Shown: positions 26,147 through 38,097 of the stretch, piece by piece
Position numbering within the stretch: position 1 is the stretch's first letter
Layout: each line of letters starts with the position of its first letter
Origin: Hymenobacter mellowenesis
Lineage (GTDB): Bacteria > Bacteroidota > Bacteroidia > Cytophagales > Hymenobacteraceae
DNA: 64,000 nucleotides
Reading direction: 5' to 3'
Assembly (NCBI RefSeq): GCF_030581005.1
Contig: NZ_JAUQSX010000003.1
Location: forward strand, 62,001-126,000
Notes under the pieces: generated by a model
What the model was told of the DNA's origin: nothing
The model's database searches: none
The model's input: the letters and a program-made list of their open reading frames with translations, nothing else
Position numbers and translations under genes: made by a program

Positions 26147-26842
26147 TTAGCTCTTGGTATCGAAGAAGTAGGCCAATGAGGCTTGCAGCGCTTGGTTTCG
26201 GTAAAAAGGGTTCTCGTAATTCGGGCCTTTGAACTGGTAGCCCACGGCCAGATTGGTCCCGCCCCACGTAAAATCGGCGTGCAGCTGCGCCCGCTTGTAG
26301 CGGTAGCCAACGCCCACGATGAAGCCGGCATCCAGGCGCTGGGAGGAGTATTCTTCGTAGCTGAGCGGCTTTTGGTCGGGGATGATGGGCCCGGCGGTCA
26401 CGGTGGTGCGCTGATTGAACGTGAAGGCCCGCTCGTAATAGCCTCCCAGCAGCAAGCCCAGGTAGGCCCCCGCCAGCACGTGCACGCCCTGGCCATCCTT
26501 GCGCGCCCCCACCACCACCTTCAGCGGCAGGGTGAGGTAGTTGAGGCGGAAGTTGTCGTTGTTGAAGCCTGAATTCTGGTCGGTGCCGCTGGTCAGGAAA
26601 TACCCTTTTTGCGAAAAAAGCAGCGCCGGCTGCAGGGACACATTCCGTAACATAAGGCTGCCCACCACGCCGGCTTCAAAACCGGTCCGGGCGCTGGGGC
26701 GGTACGCATCGGCGAAGTAAGAGGCCGTCGACCGGTTGAGGCCCAGGTGAGGGCCGATGCGGAACGTGGCCTGCGCCCAGGCGGTGCCCGTGAGCAGCAG
26801 CAAATGAGCGGTGAGCGAAAAACCGGCAAGCGCGTAGTTCAT
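26147..26842 (-). CDS. Outer-membrane beta-barrel (porin-like) protein
   Basis: 231 residues from ATG 26842, which gives the signal peptide NYALAGFSLTAHLLLLTGTAWAQ; the longer upstream frame lacks one. The mature part shows alternating strands: FRIGPHLGLNRSTASYFADA, SARTGFEAGVVGSLMLRNVS, FRLNYLTLPLKVVVGA and a terminal ASLAYFFDTKS ending near an aromatic. This is the profile of Bacteroidota 'PorT/OmpA-barrel-like' proteins. Small-molecule specificity cannot be guessed. It is co-directional with, and 200 bp from, the giant NHL/IPT gene. Confidence 0.82.
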   Translation of the reverse strand: MNYALAGFSLTAHLLLLTGTAWAQATFRIGPHLGLNRSTASYFADAYRPSARTGFEAGVVGSLMLRNVSLQPALLFSQKGYFLTSGTDQNSGFNNDNFRLNYLTLPLKVVVGARKDGQGVHVLAGAYLGLLLGGYYERAFTFNQRTTVTAGPIIPDQKPLSYEEYSSQRLDAGFIVGVGYRYKRAQLHADFTWGGTNLAVGYQFKGPNYENPFYRNQALQASLAYFFDTKS

Positions 26843-26894
26843 AGAAAATCCAGACGGGTAGAGGCAGATGGCGTTCCGCAACGCAATATTATCT

Positions 26895-27000
26895 GCCGCC
26901 GGGCAGCCACCGGCGCTACCTGCTGCCACGGCTCCCGCGCCACCTGCTGCCAGCTGAGCCAGGGCGCGGCGGCAGGCTCGTTGCGCATGGCCTCATGCAA
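26895..27000 (-). pseudogene. Possible relic of a glycosyltransferase 3' end
   Basis: On the minus strand, about 35 codons without a start read NEPAAAPWLSWQQVAREPWQ followed by QVAPVAA. This resembles the C-terminus of the intact glycosyltransferase at 32606-33745 (AAPQLSWQHEERGLRKLWAG). A stop lies just upstream, so only a fragment remains. Weaker match than the copy at 29085; it could be from a paralogue. Confidence 0.4.
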
Positions 27001-27696
27001 CACGCCCTCACCGAATCAGCCTTTCCCAATAATTGACCGGCTGTAGGAGATGTAACCGCTTGGTGTGCCTGAAAAATGTCAGCGAACTATTTCATTTGGG
27101 CACTACGGAGCCCGTAAGGGCATTCCCGACTTCCAGGGCATCGTTGCTGAAGGATACCAAATTGCTTGGGTGTACATTTAGGGAAGGCGATGCACAATCC
27201 CTCGGCCGCGAAGCAACGGCCAATGCCCTTTGGCAGCCCTTTATGCCATCCCACGAAGGCCCGGAACCCGCCCGCTTGCGCAGTTTTCAGGCTCCCTGCT
27301 TCTCCCTTTTCCAGCCGCTTTCCTTATTCCACCCCGCCGTGCCGAGTTCCCCCGGAACCCCGTCTGTATTGCTGCGCCTGCCCGACGAAATCTGTCTGCC
27401 TGGTAATGCTCCGGGACAAAATCCCCGTAACCCAGCCCTAGTCCGCCGCCCTTTTCAGCGCCTGACAGCAGGGCTTAATCACGCGTGAACGATACAAGCG
27501 AGCTGCTCGCCCGTCACGCTCACGAATTGCGACCGGGGCACGGGGGCACTTTTTATTTCACCCTTCCGAAAACCGAATCAGTACTCGAAGTGCCGGAACC
27601 ACCCTAGGTAAGCCAGCAAGACCGTCATGCGGAGCGGAGCGAAGCATACCGGTTTGATATTCTGTCTTCTGTCCACTCATTCCCAACGCTCCGCTC
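26995..27696. other. Gene-poor stretch
   Basis: About 700 bp with no convincing gene. A plus-strand open frame 27033-27488 (151 codons) has no recognisable domain, no signal peptide and proline/arginine-rich low-complexity composition, so I do not call it. At 27622-27645 there is a single arm resembling a family-A palindrome (GTCATGCGGAGCGGAGCGAA) without its partner, a truncated REP-like copy. Confidence 0.6.
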
Positions 27697-28950
27697 ATGA
27701 AAAAGATTTTGCTAATTGAAGACAGTGAGCATGACCGGGCGTTGTACAAGCGCTTTCTGCGCAAGCACCTCAACGCCGAGCGGCTGACCTTTAGCGAGGC
27801 CGGCACGGGCGAAGAGGCGCGGGCGCAGTTCCTGCTGCACCGGCCCGACTGCGTGCTCCTCGACTTCGTGCTGCCCGACACCGACGGCCTGGCGCTGCTG
27901 GCCGAGCTGCTCCTGCTGGCCCCGCCCGACAGCGTGTGCGTGGTGATGGTGACCGGGGCCGGCAGCGAGTGGGTAGCCGTGCGCGCCCTCAACGAAGGCG
28001 CCCTCGACTACCTGGTGAAGCAGCAGTTCGACCACGAAATGCTGTTCAAAACCATGTGCCACGCCATCGAGAAAAACGAGTGGCGGCAGTACGTGGCCCG
28101 CTACTACGCCGAGTTGCGCAGCGTGAACGAGCAGCGCCTCGACTCCCTGAAGGCTCTCACAGCCAGCCGCCTGGAAACCACCCGCAAAAACGACCAACTG
28201 ATGGCTTCCAACGCCGAGCTGGCCCGCACCAACCAGGACCTCGACAACTTCGTGTACGCCGCCAGCCACGACCTCAAGCAGCCCGTCAACAACCTGCGCG
28301 GGCTGTTTGAGGAGCTGCGCCGCACCGCTACCTTCCACGACCCCGAGGAGGCCCAGGTGCTGCGCCTGGTAGATGCTTCGCTGCTCGACCTCACCACCAC
28401 CATTTTCGACCTGGCCGCCGTGGTGCAGGAAGAGCGCCCCAACACCACCCAAGCCACCGAAACCGTGGTGCTGGCCGAACTGCTGGCCGATGTGATGCTG
28501 GCCCTGCGCCCTCAAATTCTGACGGCCCAGGCCCGCATCGAGCACGATTTTGACGGTTTGCCCGCGCTGCCCTACGTGCGGGCCAACCTGCGCACCATCC
28601 TGTTCAACCTGCTCGCCAACACCCTCAAGTACCACGCCCCCAACCGCCCCGCCCAGGTGCAGCTCCGCGCCTTCTGGGACGCCGGTCAGCCCGTGCTCGA
28701 AGTGCAGGACAACGGCTTGGGCATCGACCTGGCCCGCCACGGCCTAGAGCTGTTTCAGCTCTTCCGCCGCTTCCACCCCGAAGCCGCGCCGGGCACCGGC
28801 GTGGGCCTGTTTTTGGTCAACCGTCTGGTGCAGGCCCAGGGCGGCCGCGTCGAAGTAACCAGCCGGGAAGGCCACGGCACCACCTTCCGGCTGTACCTGC
28901 AAGCCGCCGAAGTTCTGGTTCGCGTGCCGCAGGCAGCCGTGCTGGCCTGA
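27697..28950 (+). CDS. Response regulator-histidine kinase fusion
   Basis: 417-residue cytoplasmic signalling protein. The receiver domain is at residues 1-125: KKILLIEDSEHDRALYKRFL acidic pocket, phospho-acceptor Asp in CVLLDFVLPDTDG, and Lys in DYLVKQQF. A coiled linker (about 140-180) leads to a HisKA domain with the H-box VYAASHDLKQPVNNLRGL. An HATPase domain follows with N-box FNLLANTLKYHA, G1 VQDNGLGIDLARHG and G2 GTGVGLFLVNRLVQ. The receiver-first order and the ASHDLKQP box resemble phytochrome-type kinase modules used in phosphorelays. It has no TM segment. GT 3'-end relics lie on both sides of it. Confidence 0.93.
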   Translation: MKKILLIEDSEHDRALYKRFLRKHLNAERLTFSEAGTGEEARAQFLLHRPDCVLLDFVLPDTDGLALLAELLLLAPPDSVCVVMVTGAGSEWVAVRALNEGALDYLVKQQFDHEMLFKTMCHAIEKNEWRQYVARYYAELRSVNEQRLDSLKALTASRLETTRKNDQLMASNAELARTNQDLDNFVYAASHDLKQPVNNLRGLFEELRRTATFHDPEEAQVLRLVDASLLDLTTTIFDLAAVVQEERPNTTQATETVVLAELLADVMLALRPQILTAQARIEHDFDGLPALPYVRANLRTILFNLLANTLKYHAPNRPAQVQLRAFWDAGQPVLEVQDNGLGIDLARHGLELFQLFRRFHPEAAPGTGVGLFLVNRLVQAQGGRVEVTSREGHGTTFRLYLQAAEVLVRVPQAAVLA

Positions 28951-29084
28951 TAACTTGTTTGAGTTGGTTGTAGAGGGTCAGAACTTGTACCCTGAAGCTG
29001 TGCTTCGGCCCGCGCAAGGGTTTTTAATAATAACCGGCAGTTATTCACGTAACGCCCCACTTATTCTGCTGATTACCCACCGCC

Positions 29085-29195
29085 ACCACGCCCGTTCACG
29101 CCCGCCACAGTTCCCGCTCCTCGTGCTGCCAGCTGAGCTGGGGGCGGCGGCAGTTGGCGGCCAAGTGCTGGTAGCGTGCGGGCTCGTCGCATAGG
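29085..29195 (-). pseudogene. Relic of a glycosyltransferase 3' end
   Basis: About 110 bp on the minus strand encode DEPARYQHLAANCRR, PQLSWQHEERELWRA and a stop. This is nearly identical to the C-terminus of the intact glycosyltransferase 3.5 kb away (SDEPARYQHLAANCRRAAPQ, LSWQHEERGLRKLWAG). No start or upstream part remains. It is a direct repeat of the gene's 3' end. Confidence 0.75.
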
Positions 29196-29325
29196 TTCTA
29201 CAAGCAGCCACTGGCGAAGGTGCCGGGGAAACTCTGGTTGAGCGATGTGGGGCCTACGGCCGGCCAGTTGACGAGCGGGGGTTATTACATTTGGAAGCGG
29301 AGCACCCTACTACAAGCCCGACCTG

Positions 29326-30020
29326 ATGACCACGATTCAGCACCTAATCCGTTGCCTTGTTTTGGTTAATATTTTGATGAGCTGTCTCGTGACAAAAGCA
29401 GTCGGTCAATGTCTGGACACCAATACCTTATTGGATTCCACTTTCTCGGTTAACTTAAACACATTAAATAGGATAGGTAGTCGGAAAAACTTTGAAGATG
29501 TAAGTGCCAGTCTGGATAGCGTAATGCGATTGAGCCACATAAATGCGGGGGATGTGTACCAGCAACTTATTCTTAGCAAAATTTTCAGTCAAAAAAGCAT
29601 CAAAGCATCAAAGCATCTAAAGCAGACACCTTGTTCCATTTAATTGCACCAAACTACGACAACACGTTCGTTACCAAAATTAAGGTCAATACCTTCAAAA
29701 ACGATTGTTCCTGGGCACTTTTAACAGACCACTACCGGAACATGTACTTGGTGACTTTAAGCAAAACACTGCTCCTGCTAGACTTTGTACGTTTTCACCA
29801 AATAAATAACGTTATACTCATTCCTATACGAAAGAATCCTGTCGTTTACGAAAAACACGAAGCTGGCATTAGCTCGAGCTGCGACCAGTTGGGAACGATT
29901 GTCCAAGCAATGTGGACAAGAACTTCACAAGGTGTAACTGAAGCGGAACTCAAATCAAGCCATCATGTCCGTCGATTGAAAATCGAAAGTAGTGGACTTA
30001 TTAGCCCGTGCAACGACTAA
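29326..30020 (+). pseudogene. Secreted protein gene split by an extra 8-bp repeat unit
   Basis: The first part (105 codons) starts at ATG 29326 with a signal peptide and GQCLDTNTLLDSTFSVNLNT, and stops at 29641-29643. The second part continues in another frame to 30020. The junction holds three copies of an 8-bp unit (AAGCATCA, AAGCATCA, AAGCATCT) at 29595-29618. Removing one unit makes the frame continuous: ...KSIKASKADTLFHLIAPNYD... The restored product aligns along its length with the next gene (GQCLDTRTLLDSIYSIGLNR; GDIYQPLVLDKIFKRS). Composition is AT-rich compared with the window. Function unknown; phase-variable or freshly broken. Confidence 0.82.
29595..29618 (+). repeat. 8-bp tandem repeat (three units) at a frameshift
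   Basis: AAGCATCA x2 then AAGCATCT. A change of one unit alters the frame; two units (or five) restore the host gene, while three or four do not. Confidence 0.9.
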
Positions 30021-30067
30021 TTCCCAAACGAAACCTAAGAAACGGTGACGTGGCCTTAGACGGTAAA

Positions 30068-30769
30068 ATGCGCAACAAAACCATACTCTTGATTACGGCG
30101 GTCCTTTTGGCAAGTTTTCCCCGCGGGGGGGTAGGACAGTGCCTTGACACCCGCACATTACTCGACTCTATTTATTCCATCGGTCTAAATCGCCTGAACG
30201 CGATTGGGCAGCTACGTGATAGCAACGGCAAACCTGGTATGCCGAAGGGCGCTACCGATAGCGTTTTCAGGATAAGCTTCCGAGACCGCGGCGACATTTA
30301 CCAACCCCTGGTGCTCGACAAAATTTTCAAAAGAAGCGCGGGCATATCGTCGCCACTGGACGGCGCGTATTTGCATATAGGCCACGATTACAAGGACAAA
30401 TACTGCACCAGAATACGGTTCAAGGGCGCGACAAAGTTTAGCCTTGTTCTGATTTCAGATGCGTTCCATAATTTGTATTTGGCATCCCTAAACCTGGACT
30501 TTGCCATTATTAGCTTCGTGGCGTTCGATACGGAGAACTTTCCAATCCACGCAAGTCCAACCTCAGCAAATAGACATGCACATACCCTGGTTCAATCTGG
30601 AATTACGTCAACTTTGAGTGAGCATGGAGTGATTACCCAGTTCGCGTGGTCGGGTGTAAAACCCAGCCAAACCCGGCCAGTCCTGCAAAACAAAAGCAAG
30701 GCCATGCGCTACAGAATTGATGCCAACGGCAAAATTAGCCTGGACAAGGTTGTTCAGCGCCGCAGGTAA
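30068..30769 (+). CDS. Secreted hypothetical protein, intact paralogue of preceding gene
   Basis: 233 residues from ATG 30068, giving the signal peptide MRNKTILLITAVLLASFPRG with mature start near GQCLDT; the frame upstream to 30008 lacks a signal. It is a tandem paralogue of the frameshifted gene 48 bp upstream. Shared blocks are CLDTxTLLDSxxSxxLNxLN, GDxYQxLxLxKIF, the central DY(K/D)xxxxTKI-like strand, and the C-terminal VxQxxW. No catalytic motif is seen and no family is recognised. It lies in an accessory stretch of small secreted proteins and is less GC-rich than the core genes. Confidence 0.78.
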   Translation: MRNKTILLITAVLLASFPRGGVGQCLDTRTLLDSIYSIGLNRLNAIGQLRDSNGKPGMPKGATDSVFRISFRDRGDIYQPLVLDKIFKRSAGISSPLDGAYLHIGHDYKDKYCTRIRFKGATKFSLVLISDAFHNLYLASLNLDFAIISFVAFDTENFPIHASPTSANRHAHTLVQSGITSTLSEHGVITQFAWSGVKPSQTRPVLQNKSKAMRYRIDANGKISLDKVVQRRR

Positions 30770-30964
30770 CCCGTGCCCTTGCGGCGCATTTAAGGAAGCT
30801 CTTGACTCAACGCGTTGAGTCAGGGGGGAACTGGAAATTTATCAGAACCCCGCTTGTCCTTGATTCAGGCCCTCTTCGGACCGTGGCTGCCTATGGGCGC
30901 CGCAGCACCCGGTTGCCCTCTGGTTCCGGAACTGGTTGGAACTCTCCAGGCCGGCCGGTCAGAG

Positions 30965-31561
30965 CTATATAAAATCCACCGCGTACCGGGATTGCAACAC
31001 AAACCAGTAGCCGGTCGGCATCTTGCTTACCCAGACCCACCGGCACGCGGGCTTGAGGGAAAAAGTAGTGTAGATGCTGTGCGGGCGGTCGATGATGGTA
31101 ATGGGTTGGCGACGGACGCTGTCGGCATGCAGAGAGAAGTGAAACACGGCCCCGTAGCGGCTTTTGCCATTCGGCCCAATGTACTCGTACACCCACCGGT
31201 CGCCCAGATACACTTGTAGCGTGTCCTGTTGGCCTGTTTCAATCTTGAACGCGATGCCCTTGAAAATGACGGGGTCGACCCATATATGAGGCTTCCGGGC
31301 GGAAGGGTGATAGGTCCTGACGGTTGCGCGCTGCGCCTGTAACTGCTGCAGCGACAGGGGCGCTTGGCCCCGCCCCGGCAACGCCGCGAGCAAGAGCAGT
31401 ATCCCAAGTACCTGGCCCGGAAAGCTGAATCGGGAACGAACGAGCCATGAGCAAGGGAATGGTTCGGCAATGTTGCACGGGCTGCCGTCAGGCGCAACGG
31501 ACGGACACGCCGCAAGCCCCAAGCCTCGGTTCTGCTTTGGTATACTCGTTTTGCTGCGCAT
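30965..31561 (-). CDS. Secreted hypothetical protein, start uncertain
   Basis: Up to 198 residues from ATG 31561. A hydrophobic signal-like core (GQVLGILLLLAALPGRGQ) lies about 60 residues in, unusually far. A better ATG just before it (31448) is out of frame by one base, so the gene may have suffered a 1-nt shift at its start. The mature part contains VDPVIFKGIAFKIETGQQDT, YLGDRWVYEYIGPNGKSRYG and a Trp/Tyr-rich C-terminus ending QSRYAVDFI. No family recognised. It is co-directional with the next secreted protein upstream (31762). Confidence 0.6.
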   Translation of the reverse strand: MRSKTSIPKQNRGLGLAACPSVAPDGSPCNIAEPFPCSWLVRSRFSFPGQVLGILLLLAALPGRGQAPLSLQQLQAQRATVRTYHPSARKPHIWVDPVIFKGIAFKIETGQQDTLQVYLGDRWVYEYIGPNGKSRYGAVFHFSLHADSVRRQPITIIDRPHSIYTTFSLKPACRWVWVSKMPTGYWFVLQSRYAVDFI

Positions 31562-31761
31562 GGTGTCAGGTCCAAGAATGAGGGAGCTATGGTGATGCGC
31601 ACGGAACCCGAAATACACATGGTTCCCACGAAAAAACGGAAAATGATTCCCGCTGAAACCAAGCCCGTTTTATCTGTCAAAACCCTCGTTCTTGCATCTC
31701 GACCATTTGGCGACAGTACCGGAACAGGCCATCATTGGCGAATATCCAGCAGGGTCGCGGG

Positions 31762-32340
31762 CTATTCCTTGGGTAGGCGCTCGTACGCGCGGGCCACGTG
31801 CCAGTGCCCTTGCAAGGGGGCCAAGTCCTCGACCAGCTGGCGAAAAAAAGCCGCCCGGGCTTGGTTTTTAGTCCTGTCCAGCACGTAGTTGTTGTTGCTG
31901 CCCTGTTGAATCAAATACTGGCGGCCTGCCGTTTCAACCAAGGCGCTGTTGGTGGTCTTCGGGTTGAGCGGGGGCATGAACCGGAGCCGGTCTTCGGACT
32001 GCCGAACCGCCAACCGGGGCAGGTCCAGGGCCGCTAAAAAACGGGGTCGGGGGCAGGTTAAGGGCGTGGAAATGGTCGAGTCCGTTAGCTGCACGACTCG
32101 CATCTGGTTGTTTTCCGCCCAGATGAAATAGGTGATGTCCTGCTCGCGCTGGTGCGTTAGAAAAGTAATGAACCGGTCGCTGCGCCGTTCTCGCTTTAAG
32201 CTGTCTTGGAAGGAGCGGATAATCCGTTCGTCCAAATGAAAAGGGAAAGAGCGGAGGTAAGGACTTTGGCACCGCCCTGTTGTTGTGCACAAAAGCAGCA
32301 ATATGCTCAGTGCAAGGGTCAAGTCACGGTACTGGCGCAT
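31762..32340 (-). CDS. Secreted hypothetical protein
   Basis: 192 residues with a signal peptide (LTLALSILLLLCTTTGRCQ). The mature part is charged and helical/beta mixed: FPFHLDERIIRSFQDSLKRE, DRFITFLTHQREQDITYFIW, RQYLIQQGSNNNYVLDRTKN and a C-terminal RAYERLPKE. No motif or family is recognised. Together with 30965-31561 it forms a minus-strand pair, facing the plus-strand paralogue pair at 29326-30769. Confidence 0.68.
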   Translation of the reverse strand: MRQYRDLTLALSILLLLCTTTGRCQSPYLRSFPFHLDERIIRSFQDSLKRERRSDRFITFLTHQREQDITYFIWAENNQMRVVQLTDSTISTPLTCPRPRFLAALDLPRLAVRQSEDRLRFMPPLNPKTTNSALVETAGRQYLIQQGSNNNYVLDRTKNQARAAFFRQLVEDLAPLQGHWHVARAYERLPKE

Positions 32341-32605
32341 TGAAGGGAAATGGTAGGGCGTTGGCGGGCAGTCCCACCGGTGCTGTTGGCAACGATGAAC
32401 AAGCAGGCTTCATGGAAACCGAAAATACCCTCGTTTCGGTGAACTCAAATTTCTCCCTTCCCAAAGCGTGTCTGCTGCCCCGTTAGAGTTAAATAAACCG
32501 GTTCATTGTTTAAAATTTAGGAAACCTCTGCCGTCAGTGAGTTTGCTAAACCCATGCCGATGCCCTGAGGCCGTTTAATGAAATAGCTGAATTTATTCGC
32601 TTTTG
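32341..32605. other. Intergenic, nothing recognised
   Basis: 265 bp of relatively AT-rich sequence between a secreted-protein gene and the 3' end of the glycosyltransferase gene; no gene, palindrome or terminator is seen. Confidence 0.5.
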
Positions 32606-33745
32606 TTACTCAGCCACCGGCACCACCCCCGCCCACAGCTTCCGCAACCCCCGCTCCTCGTGCTGCCAGCTGAGCTGCGGCGCGGCGCGGCGGCAGTTGG
32701 CGGCCAGGTGCTGGTAGCGGGCGGGCTCGTCGCTCAGCAGGCGGTTGAGGGCCCGGGCCAGGGTGGCGGGGGCGAGGTCGGTCACCAGCTCGGCCACGTC
32801 GAACTCGTCGTTGAGGGCGCGGTACTCGGGGAAGTCGATGAGCACCTGCGGGATGCCGGCGTGCACGTAGTCGAAGAACTTGTTGGCCAGGGAGTAGTAG
32901 TAGCTCAAGCCGATGTTTTCGAGCAGCATAATTCCCACGGCGGCGTGGCGCGTCACCTCGCGCAGGGCTTCGGGCAGCACAAAGCCGCGAAATTCTACCC
33001 GCCCCGACGCCAGCAAACCCAGCCGTTCGGCCTGCTCACGCAGGGCAGCCGAGAGGTCGCCTTCGCCGCAAATCACCAGTCGGCCCGCCACTTGCGGCAT
33101 GGCTTCGAGCAGGTTTTCGAGGCCGCGGCCCACGTTTAGTGCGCCCTGGTAGAGGATGTAGCCGCTGGCCGGCGCACCATCTGGCGCGGGCGATACAAAG
33201 TCCTCCCCGCGCAGGCGGCTCACGTTGCGCACCACGCCGAAGGGCCGGCCGTATCGCTGCTCAAACAGCCGCGCCAGGGCCGGGCCCACGGTGTAGGCCA
33301 GCTGCGTGCGCGGCACGATGAAGCCCTCCACCCAGCGCCACACGCGCTGCACTGCCGGCCGGGCCACCACCTCGGGCACCTCCGTGAACAGCTCGTGGGC
33401 GTCGTATACGAAGGGCTGGCCGCCGAGCCGGGCGCGCAGCCACATGGGCAGCGCGGTGTCGAGGTCGCAGGCACACCAAGCGGCGGCGCGCTGGCCGAGC
33501 AGGTAAAAAAACAGCCGCAAGTTGTATTCGAGGTAAAACAGCTTACCCTTCTGAAACCAACCTTGCAGGCGGTGCTGTTGGTAGGGCTGCGGCGTGAGCG
33601 GGGGCGAGGCGGGCCGCTGCCAGCCCACGAGCTGCACCCGGTAGCCGGCCGCGGCCAGGCTGCCGCAGATGCGCTGCATCCGCTGGTCGAAGCACAGGTC
33701 GGTGGTGACGGTGAAGAGCAGGCGCGGGGCGGAAGGGAGCGGCAA
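32606..33745 (-). CDS. Glycosyltransferase, GT-B fold (family 4-like)
   Basis: 379-residue cytoplasmic or membrane-associated glycosyltransferase, probably for surface polysaccharide. N-terminal domain: RLLFTVTTDLCFDQRMQRIC, YRVQLVGWQRP and CDLDTALPMWLRARLGGQPF, then YDAHELFTEVPEVV. C-terminal donor-binding domain: ILYQGALNVGRGLENLLEAM, LVICGEGDLSAALREQAERL and the acidic motif region GIMLLENIGLSYYYSLANKF. This order is typical of GT-B enzymes. Its 3' end is duplicated as relics at 29085 and perhaps 26895. It is divergent from the hybrid kinase gene. Confidence 0.88.
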   Translation of the reverse strand: MPLPSAPRLLFTVTTDLCFDQRMQRICGSLAAAGYRVQLVGWQRPASPPLTPQPYQQHRLQGWFQKGKLFYLEYNLRLFFYLLGQRAAAWCACDLDTALPMWLRARLGGQPFVYDAHELFTEVPEVVARPAVQRVWRWVEGFIVPRTQLAYTVGPALARLFEQRYGRPFGVVRNVSRLRGEDFVSPAPDGAPASGYILYQGALNVGRGLENLLEAMPQVAGRLVICGEGDLSAALREQAERLGLLASGRVEFRGFVLPEALREVTRHAAVGIMLLENIGLSYYYSLANKFFDYVHAGIPQVLIDFPEYRALNDEFDVAELVTDLAPATLARALNRLLSDEPARYQHLAANCRRAAPQLSWQHEERGLRKLWAGVVPVAE

Positions 33746-33876
33746 AGGGCACTGAGGAAGCAGCTGAGGCCGCTCTACGTTAGTCGTTATTTTATTTTGG
33801 CCAAATTTACGCCGCGGTCCGGCCCAGCACTGGCTATATTAGCAGGAAATTCAACCCGCGCAGGACGCGCTATTGT

Positions 33877-37554
<3,678 letters not shown>

Positions 37555-37610
37555 TACCGATGCTCATTGCCCTGACTTCTACCCCTTAAACCCATCCCAA
37601 CCCCACGCTC

Positions 37611-37997
37611 ATGTCCGTCGATACCCAATCCAAAACCATTCTGATTGCTGAGGACAGCTCGGTGATTCTCAACCTCACCCGCAAAATTCTCGAGCTTCAG
37701 AAATACAAAATTGTGCTGGCGAAGAACGGCGGCGAGGTGCTGAAGCAAATCGAATCGAACCCGATTGACTGCGTGCTGATGGACATCAACATTCCGGTGA
37801 AGGACGGCATGCAGTGCACCCGCGAAATTCGGGCCCACGCCGACCCAAAAATCAACAAGCTGCCCATCATCGCCATCACCGGCAACGCCAACAACTACTC
37901 GATGGACCAGTTCCGCGAGGCCGGCGTGACCGATTACCTGCCCAAGCCGCTCGACTTCGACGCCCTGGTGCGCGTGGTGAAGCAGTACGTGGGGTAG
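37611..37997 (+). CDS. Stand-alone response regulator receiver
   Basis: 128-residue single receiver domain without an output domain. The acidic pocket is in ILIAEDSSVILNLTRKIL, the phospho-acceptor Asp in CVLMDINIPVKDG, and conserved Thr and Lys in IIAITGNANNYSM and DYLPKPLDFD. It lies 56 bp after the hybrid kinase, whose Hpt domain is the probable phosphodonor. It may act by protein-protein interaction, like CheY or Spo0F. Confidence 0.93.
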   Translation: MSVDTQSKTILIAEDSSVILNLTRKILELQKYKIVLAKNGGEVLKQIESNPIDCVLMDINIPVKDGMQCTREIRAHADPKINKLPIIAITGNANNYSMDQFREAGVTDYLPKPLDFDALVRVVKQYVG

Positions 37998-38002
37998 TTT
38001 TT

Positions 38003-38093
38003 AGTTGTCAGTTGCTCGTTGTCAGTTGTTAGGCCGCTCTGTTAATCAAGCGGTTGTGCCTGACTAACAACTGACAACGAACAACTAACAACT
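38003..38093. repeat. GTTGTCAGTTGTTAG-type palindrome
   Basis: Inverted repeat, arms AGTTGTCAGTTGCTCGTTGT and complement GACAACGAACAACTAACAACT, with a loop of about 30 nt, filling the gap before the MBL-hydrolase gene. Distinct from families A and B. Confidence 0.8.
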
Positions 38094-38097
38094 ATTC

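Noticed and set aside
27033..27488. Possible 151-codon gene
   Set aside because: No signal, domain or conserved-looking segment; low-complexity composition in a gene-poor, decayed stretch.
32603..33139. Plus-strand frame of 178 codons near 32.6-33.1 kb
   Set aside because: Antisense to the glycosyltransferase C-terminal domain; no features of its own.
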